64,000 nt of DNA from positions 124,001 through 188,000 of the forward strand of contig NZ_JAKNUT010000007.1 in assembly GCF_023155855.1 (NCBI RefSeq), given 5' to 3'. The notes below the pieces were generated by a model, which was not told where the DNA came from, searched no databases, and saw nothing but the letters and a program-made list of their open reading frames with translations. Numbering within the stretch: position 1 is the stretch's first letter; each line of letters starts with the position of its first letter. The position numbers were made by a program, and so were the translations under genes. The DNA comes from Microbacterium aoyamense. Lineage in GTDB: Bacteria > Actinomycetota > Actinomycetes > Actinomycetales > Microbacteriaceae. This document shows, in pieces, positions 59,796 to 64,000 of this stretch.

Positions 59796-60203
59796 ATGTC
59801 GAACATCAGCCTCGCCTTCTGCCCCATCACGGTCGACGACGTCGACGCAGCCATTCCGTTCTACCGCGACGGCCTCGGCCTCGAGATCGTCAACGACGTC
59901 GCCTACGACGGCCACCGCTGGGTGAGCTTCGGACTGCCCGGTCAGGCGGGCGCCGCGCTCGTCATCTCGGACCCCGGGGCGGGACGCTCGCCCGAAGACG
60001 GCGATGCGCTCACGCGCCTCGTGGTGAAGGGAGTCGGCCCCGGACCCTACGTCTTCACGACCGACGACCTCGACGCGACGTTCGAGCGCCTGCGCGCAGC
60101 GGGCGCCGAAGTGCTGCAGGAGCCGATCGTGCAGGATTGGGGACCGCGCGATGCCGCGTTCCGAGACCCCGCCGGAAACCACGTGCGCATCAACCAGGCG
60201 TAG
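59796..60203 (+). CDS. VOC-superfamily protein
   Basis: 135 residues. Pattern FCPITVDDVDAAIPFYRDGLG, RWVSFGLPGQAGAALVI and a C-terminal AAFRDPAGNHVRINQ shows one glyoxalase-type module with the usual late Glu replaced by Asn. Ligand unknown. TACCGT (59784-59789) ends six bases before the ATG; the intervening GGAGG is too near the start to act as ribosome site. Confidence 0.88.
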   Translation: MSNISLAFCPITVDDVDAAIPFYRDGLGLEIVNDVAYDGHRWVSFGLPGQAGAALVISDPGAGRSPEDGDALTRLVVKGVGPGPYVFTTDDLDATFERLRAAGAEVLQEPIVQDWGPRDAAFRDPAGNHVRINQA

Positions 60204-60212
60204 CCTGGATCG

Positions 60213-60851
60213 GTGAGCGACGCGCAAAGGGACTACCACAAGCCCGTCCGCCGACCGGCCGAGGTCTTCGACCGCTACTACGCGGGAGACGACCCCGCCG
60301 AGGTCTCGCGCATCGCGCATTCGACCGCGCAAGCGCTCCTCGCTCGTGCGCGACACGACGCGTCCGGCGCCGTGGTCGACCGGCTCGTCACCTTCACCGA
60401 TGTGCACGGAATGGATGACATCGCCGAACTCTGGTCGCGGTCACCGGCCGTGTCGCTGCCGGGTGCGCTGTGGCGGCTCTATCTGCTTCAGCGCATGATC
60501 CACGACGATCCGGCGACGGCCGCCCTGCTGTACGAGAGCGGTCGTGTGCGCCTCGATTCGGTCGACCCGGTTGTCGCCGGAGCGCCCGCTCCCGCGGGCC
60601 CCGACGAGCTCGTCTCGCTCATCGACACGATCCTGCGGGGCGTCTTCGAGGGCGACTTCGCGATCGCGCTCGAACGGGCCGCCGCGTTCTGCCGGGTCGA
60701 GGCATCCGGTGCCACGCACCTCGCCGACGACTACGAGCCCACCGAACCCGATCGCGCCTCGGCGCTTACGACGCGCGCGTTGCGGCTGTCGTCCTACGCG
60801 CGCGACCTCACGGCCTGTGCGGGCCTCTGGCGCCGGGATGGGCTCACGTGA
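60213..60851 (+). CDS. Conserved actinobacterial protein of unknown function
   Basis: 212 residues, soluble, mostly helical, no recognised motif. It begins VSDAQRDYHKPVRRPAEVFD and contains LWRLYLLQRMIHDDP and LTTRALRLSSYARDLTACAG. I assign no function. TAGCCT (60201-60206) ends six bases before the GTG, supporting a separate leaderless transcript. It follows the VOC gene by nine bases. Confidence 0.75.
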   Translation: MSDAQRDYHKPVRRPAEVFDRYYAGDDPAEVSRIAHSTAQALLARARHDASGAVVDRLVTFTDVHGMDDIAELWSRSPAVSLPGALWRLYLLQRMIHDDPATAALLYESGRVRLDSVDPVVAGAPAPAGPDELVSLIDTILRGVFEGDFAIALERAAAFCRVEASGATHLADDYEPTEPDRASALTTRALRLSSYARDLTACAGLWRRDGLT

Positions 60852-60899
60852 GCGCCCTGCGGGAATGCTCGCACCCTCCGCTCCGTTACACTGATTCAG

Positions 60900-61075
60900 C
60901 CGGGCCGCAGTAACCCCGGGCTCCATCTTCTGCCGCTACGAGCGGCTCCGCGCCGAGAGGCGTTCTGCGGCCCGGCACTTTCTTCGCCGGGACGCGGAGC
61001 GACTCTCCCGGCGCAGCCGGTGACGGCACAGAGGCGTTCTGCGGCCCGGCACTTCTGTGCCCGGGGCATTCCCGA
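60900..61075. repeat. Structured intergenic repeat region
   Basis: A 25-base direct repeat AGAGGCGTTCTGCGGCCCGG plus CACTT occurs at 60956-60980 and 61030-61054. Its core is present inverted at 60900-60910 (CCGGGCCGCAG). CGCCGGGA/TCCCGGCG (60985-60992, 61006-61013) and GGCAC-TTCT-GTGCC (61048-61061) form further hairpins. No promoter or protein is evident. The 241-base gap also carries the downstream gene's promoter at its end. Confidence 0.6.
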
Positions 61076-61092
61076 ACACATAGGCTCGTGTC

Positions 61093-61980
61093 ATGACCTG
61101 GCGATTCGCGCTCGTGATCCAGCCGGCAGGCGTCGACGACGACCGCCGCGACTTCTCGGCCACCTTCCGCACGATCGACCCGGCCGAGCCCGCGCTCAGC
61201 GTGGGCGAACTGAGCACGCAGCGCGGGGACGGCATCTTCGAGTCGATCGGCGTCGTCGACGGCCACCCGCAGGAGGTCGCCGCGCACCTCGATCGACTGG
61301 CCCACTCGGCGGAGATCTGCGACCTGCCCGCGCCCAACCTCGAGCAATGGCGGCAGGCCGTCGCACGCGCCGCAGAGCACGGCGAGCGGCGCGGCGAGGG
61401 CGTCATCAAGCTCATCCTGAGTCGCGGTGTCGAGCACGGACCCGCGCCGACGGCGTGGGTGACGGCATCCGCCGCCGCCGACTTCACCGTGCCGCGCACG
61501 CAGGGCATCCGCGTCGTGACCCTCGATCGCGGCTACGCGAGCGACGTGCCCGACCGCGCACCGTGGCTGCTCCTGGGCGCCAAGACGCTCTCGTACGCCG
61601 TGAACATGGCCGCGATCCGCGAGGCGAAGGCTCGAGGAGCGGATGACGCGATCTTCGTGACCTCGGACGGCTACGTGCTCGAGGCGCCGACGGCATCCCT
61701 CATCCTCAAGTTCGGCGATCGCTTCACGACTCCCGCGCCGACCGGCGGCATCCTGCGCGGAACGACGCAGCAGAGTCTCTTCGATCACTTGCGCGAGGAG
61801 GGGTACGAGACGGCGGAGGAGCTCATCCCGGTCGACCTCCTCGCCCGCGCCGACGCCGCCTGGCTCGTCTCGAGCGTGCGCCTCGCCGCGCCCGTGACCG
61901 CGATCGACGACACGCGGATCGAGCTCGACAGCGGGCTCACGCAGGCGTTCAACCGCTATCTCCTCACTCCTCGGGACTAG
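61093..61980 (+). CDS. Class IV aminotransferase, probable aminodeoxychorismate lyase
   Basis: 295 residues. The PLP lysine is at about K164 (LGAKTLSYAVNM), with the conserved Glu at about E197 (DGYVLEAPTASLI) and TPAPTGGILRGTTQQ. Family members are PabC (folate), branched-chain aminotransferase or D-amino acid aminotransferase; PabC is favoured by length and sequence. TAGGCT (61081-61086) ends six bases before the ATG: likely leaderless. Confidence 0.85.
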   Translation: MTWRFALVIQPAGVDDDRRDFSATFRTIDPAEPALSVGELSTQRGDGIFESIGVVDGHPQEVAAHLDRLAHSAEICDLPAPNLEQWRQAVARAAEHGERRGEGVIKLILSRGVEHGPAPTAWVTASAAADFTVPRTQGIRVVTLDRGYASDVPDRAPWLLLGAKTLSYAVNMAAIREAKARGADDAIFVTSDGYVLEAPTASLILKFGDRFTTPAPTGGILRGTTQQSLFDHLREEGYETAEELIPVDLLARADAAWLVSSVRLAAPVTAIDDTRIELDSGLTQAFNRYLLTPRD

Positions 61981-62436
61981 TCACCGCGTCACGCCGGACA
62001 GGTCGCGCCGTGACCTGTCGATCATCCGCCGCACGAGGATCGGCAGCACGGACCGCACGGGCCACGACCACGCTCGTCCTCCCTTGATGCGGCCGGCCGT
62101 CACGACGCGCACGAGCGCGCGGTCCTCGTCGACGCCGACGCCGACCCGCAGATCGAGGCGGCGCCCGTCGAGCGAGATGAGCGCTTCGTCGCCCTCGACG
62201 CGGCCGAGGCGGAAGCGGTCGCAGCGGGCCGAGCGTCCCGCCGCGCGCAGCGCGATCCCGTGCAGGTAGAGCAGCCCGGCGATCCAGCGGGGGAGCGCGT
62301 CGCGCGAGAGGAGCGCGCGAGCCCATGCGGCGGGGTCGGCCGTCGCATGCGCGGGGAGCACCCCGATCGCGACGTGCGTGAAGTCGGGATCCGTGATCTC
62401 GGCCAGGGCGAGCGACCAGAACGCCGGCTGTCGCAT
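61981..62436 (-). CDS. DUF2867-like protein
   Basis: 151 residues. It contains a conserved LRVGVGVDEDRALVRVVTAG stretch followed by a basic end (RRMIDRSRRDLSG). It resembles the DUF2867 family, function unknown. ATG at 62436 follows GAGGAGG. It is divergent from a TetR gene with operator-like repeats between, so it is a probable target of that regulator. It converges on the PabC-like gene, with directly abutting stops. Confidence 0.78.
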   Translation of the reverse strand: MRQPAFWSLALAEITDPDFTHVAIGVLPAHATADPAAWARALLSRDALPRWIAGLLYLHGIALRAAGRSARCDRFRLGRVEGDEALISLDGRRLDLRVGVGVDEDRALVRVVTAGRIKGGRAWSWPVRSVLPILVRRMIDRSRRDLSGVTR

Positions 62437-62452
62437 CCGTGCCTCCTCTTTG

Positions 62453-62502
62453 CATACGCACCCGTATGGTGGCGCGGAAGAGACTATACGGTAGCGTACG
62501 GA
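62453..62502. promoter_or_regulatory. TetR operator region
   Basis: CATACGCACCCGTATG (62453-62468) is a perfect 6-base-arm inverted repeat. Related half sites ATACGG (62486-62491) and GTACGG (62497-62502) flank the -10 TAGCGT (62492-62497). The repeats lie between the DUF2867 start and the TetR start and fit autoregulation plus repression of the divergent gene. Confidence 0.65.
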
Positions 62503-62503
62503 C

Positions 62504-63061
62504 ATGGCAAGGCTGTCGCGTGAGGACTGGGTGGATGCCGCGTACCGGCACTTCGCGGACAACGGACTCGACGCCGTGCGTGTCGAACCGGTCGCCCGCG
62601 AGATCGGTGCGACCAAGGGCTCGTTCTACTGGCACTTCGCCGACCGCGCCGAACTCGTCGATGCTGTTCTCGATCGCTGGGAGGACAGCGAGACGAGCGC
62701 CGTCATCGGGATCGTCGACGAGAGCGATGATCCTCGCGAACGACTCGAGCGGCTCGTTCGGATCGTGACCACGCGCACCCCCGACCGCGGGGGAGAAGCC
62801 ACCCTCTTCACCGCTGCAGAGCGCAACGGCGTGGTGGACGCCGTCGCGCGCGTGACGGAGCGACGTGTCGCGTTCGTCGCGAGCGTCCTCGCTCAACTCG
62901 GTTTCGACGCGGCAGAGTCGCGTCGCCGAGCGACGACTCTCGTCGCTGCCGTCGTCGGCTATCAGCAGCTCATCGCGACCGGCTGGAGCCCCGGACAGGA
63001 CACGCCGGAGATGCTTGCGGCATCCCTCCTCGAAATGGCGATCGGACCGCACCGGGAGTGA
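62504..63061 (+). CDS. TetR-family transcriptional regulator
   Basis: 185 residues. N-terminal HTH: WVDAAYRHFADNGLDAVRVE, PVAREIGATKGSFYWHFADR, residues 6-46. The C-terminal ligand domain ends ASLLEMAIGPHRE. TAGCGT ends six bases before the ATG, so it is leaderless and overlapped by half sites. It is divergent from the DUF2867-like gene. Confidence 0.92.
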   Translation: MARLSREDWVDAAYRHFADNGLDAVRVEPVAREIGATKGSFYWHFADRAELVDAVLDRWEDSETSAVIGIVDESDDPRERLERLVRIVTTRTPDRGGEATLFTAAERNGVVDAVARVTERRVAFVASVLAQLGFDAAESRRRATTLVAAVVGYQQLIATGWSPGQDTPEMLAASLLEMAIGPHRE

Positions 63062-63066
63062 TCCGA

Positions 63067-63101
63067 CGACGAAGGCCCCGCCGGAGCAGGGGCCATCGTC
63101 G
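63067..63101. terminator. Hairpin between convergent tetR and pstB
   Basis: CGACGAAGGCCCC (63067-63079) pairs with GGGGCCATCGTCG (63089-63101) with one mismatch, around a nine-base loop. It begins six bases after the TetR stop and lies 16 bases beyond the pstB stop. Confidence 0.7.
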
Positions 63102-63116
63102 AGGAAGCAGGTGTTC

Positions 63117-63896
63117 TTACCCGAATCGTCCCGAGACGTAGTCCTCGGTCGCCTGAACGCTCGGCGTCGTGAAGATCGTCTTTGTGTCGTCGTACTCGAT
63201 GAGCTTGCCGGGCTTGCCGGTGCCGGCGATGTTGAAGAACGCCGTCTTGTCGCTCACGCGCGAGGCCTGCTGCATGTTGTGCGTCACGATGACGACCGTG
63301 TAGTCGCTCTTGAGCTCGCCGATCAGCTCCTCGATCGCATAGGTCGAGATCGGGTCGAGGGCCGAGCACGGCTCGTCCATCAGGATGACCTCGGGCGAGA
63401 CGGCGATCGCGCGGGCGATGCAGAGGCGCTGCTGCTGACCGCCCGAGAGTCCCGAACCGGGCTTGTCGAGGCGGTCCTTCACCTCGTTCCACAGGTTCGC
63501 GCCCTGCAGCGACTTCTCGACGAGGGCATCGGCGTCGCCCTTCGAGATGCGCTTGTTGTTGAGCTTCACGCCCGCGAGCACGTTCTCCTTGATGGACATC
63601 GTCGGGAACGGGTTCGGGCGCTGGAACACCATGCCGACCTGGCGGCGGACGAGCACGGGGTCGACGGCGGCACCGTACAGGTCGTCGCCGTCGAGCAGCA
63701 CACTGCCCTCGACGCGTGCGCCGGGGATGACCTCGTGCATGCGGTTGAGCGTGCGCAGGAAGGTGGACTTGCCGCAGCCGGACGGGCCGATGAAGGCGGT
63801 GACGCTGCGCGGCTCGATGCTCAGCGAGACGCCCTCGACGGCCAGGAAGTCGCCGTAGTAGACGTTCAGGTCGTTGACTTCGATGCTCTTGGACAC
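63117..63896 (-). CDS. pstB: Phosphate ABC transporter ATP-binding protein
   Basis: 259 residues. Walker A GPSGCGKS (37-44), signature LSGGQQQ (150-156), Walker B VILMDEP (170-176), and the PstB-specific [16 protein letters not shown]. It energises high-affinity phosphate uptake with PstA/PstC/PstS. It follows pstA by 55 bases; its convergent hairpin lies downstream. It is usually induced by phosphate limitation. Confidence 0.97.
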   Translation of the reverse strand: MSKSIEVNDLNVYYGDFLAVEGVSLSIEPRSVTAFIGPSGCGKSTFLRTLNRMHEVIPGARVEGSVLLDGDDLYGAAVDPVLVRRQVGMVFQRPNPFPTMSIKENVLAGVKLNNKRISKGDADALVEKSLQGANLWNEVKDRLDKPGSGLSGGQQQRLCIARAIAVSPEVILMDEPCSALDPISTYAIEELIGELKSDYTVVIVTHNMQQASRVSDKTAFFNIAGTGKPGKLIEYDDTKTIFTTPSVQATEDYVSGRFG

Positions 63897-63951
63897 GATT
63901 CCTCTGGTTCTTCTTCGGGTGAAAGCTTCGTATGAATGCCGGTCGCTGCGA

Positions 63952-64000
63952 TCAGCGGCCGAGCTTGGGCGCGAACACCTTGGCGATGAGCCGCGCGATG
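63952..64000 (-). CDS. pstA: Phosphate ABC transporter permease, C-terminal end (partial)
   Basis: Only the last 15 codons are inside the window: [15 protein letters not shown] then TGA. This basic C-terminus and the position directly before pstB identify it as PstA. The rest is beyond the right edge. Confidence 0.8.
   Translation of the reverse strand, partial: IARLIAKVFAPKLGR

Noticed and set aside
60956..61054. Possible CRISPR array
   Set aside because: Only two repeat copies, no regular spacers and no cas genes nearby.
60886..61788. 300-codon minus-strand frame across the repeat region and the PabC-like gene
   Set aside because: It is antisense to a clear aminotransferase, and its repeated peptide simply reflects the 25-base DNA repeat.

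Overview
The window is about 64 kb of high-GC chromosome from an actinobacterium. Gene content, promoter style and gene order (a 6C small RNA between acs and a tad pilus locus, topA-tmk-holB, lysC-asd, sigK-rskA beside a fasciclin gene) point to Microbacteriaceae, most likely Microbacterium or a close relative. This is inferred from recognisable families, not from a database search. Nearly all of it is ordinary core chromosome: short intergenic gaps, many 4-base ATGA/GTGA overlaps, and no prophage, transposase or CRISPR array.

Layout. 1-1.9 kb: end of a DUF58/MoxR operon on the minus strand. 2.0-8.5 kb: an amine-utilisation island (copper amine oxidase, two divergent APC permeases, a small membrane protein, an IclR regulator). 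8.47-8.56 kb: SRP RNA. 8.6-16 kb: a NudK-like hydrolase, pta-ackA, and a phosphoglucomutase plus GH65 disaccharide phosphorylase pair. 16-20.4 kb: dnaX-recR and an EamA exporter. 20.5-25.9 kb: lysC, a DM13 protein, asd, a VIT-type metal transporter and mqo. 25.9-30.5 kb: a DUF2207 protein, tdk, galE and a DUF1295 protein. 30.5-33.4 kb: lldR-lldD with a clear promoter/operator, a HAD phosphatase and tRNA-Pro. 33.5-40 kb: a metallophosphoesterase, a PASTA class A PBP, a DUF4177-like protein, a RidA protein and acs. 40.1-43.4 kb: 6C RNA and a compact tad cluster. 43.4-49.7 kb: topA-tmk-holB, a secreted peptidase and tRNA-Thr. 49.7-56.3 kb: transporters, pncA, acetyltransferases, VOC protein and a frameshifted AlkD-like gene. 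56.3-56.9 kb: an unusual tRNA-Lys beside an HNH gene of different composition. 56.9-59.3 kb: fasciclin lipoprotein divergent from sigK-rskA. 59.3-64 kb: an AraC/VOC pair, an unknown gene, a PabC-like lyase, a TetR with divergent target, and pstB with the end of pstA.

How genes work together. Acetate and lactate metabolism is well represented: acs and pta-ackA interconvert acetate and acetyl-CoA, lldD oxidises lactate and mqo oxidises malate to the quinone pool. GH65 and the phosphomutase feed phosphorolysed disaccharides into glycolysis. The SigK/RskA/fasciclin arrangement matches the mycobacterial MPT70/83 regulon.

What stands out. (1) A recurring promoter design with a TANNNT hexamer 6-8 bases before the start codon, so about twenty genes look leaderless. 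(2) A textbook 6C RNA with its own promoter and terminator. (3) A tad locus in which TadB and TadC appear fused. (4) LldR operators spaced two helical turns apart on a complete promoter. (5) A tRNA-Lys(UUU) with a non-canonical T-arm next to a probably acquired HNH gene. (6) A SigK homologue without cysteines. (7) A strongly over-represented GGATGCC/GGCATCC word. I did not find a wholly new multi-gene system.
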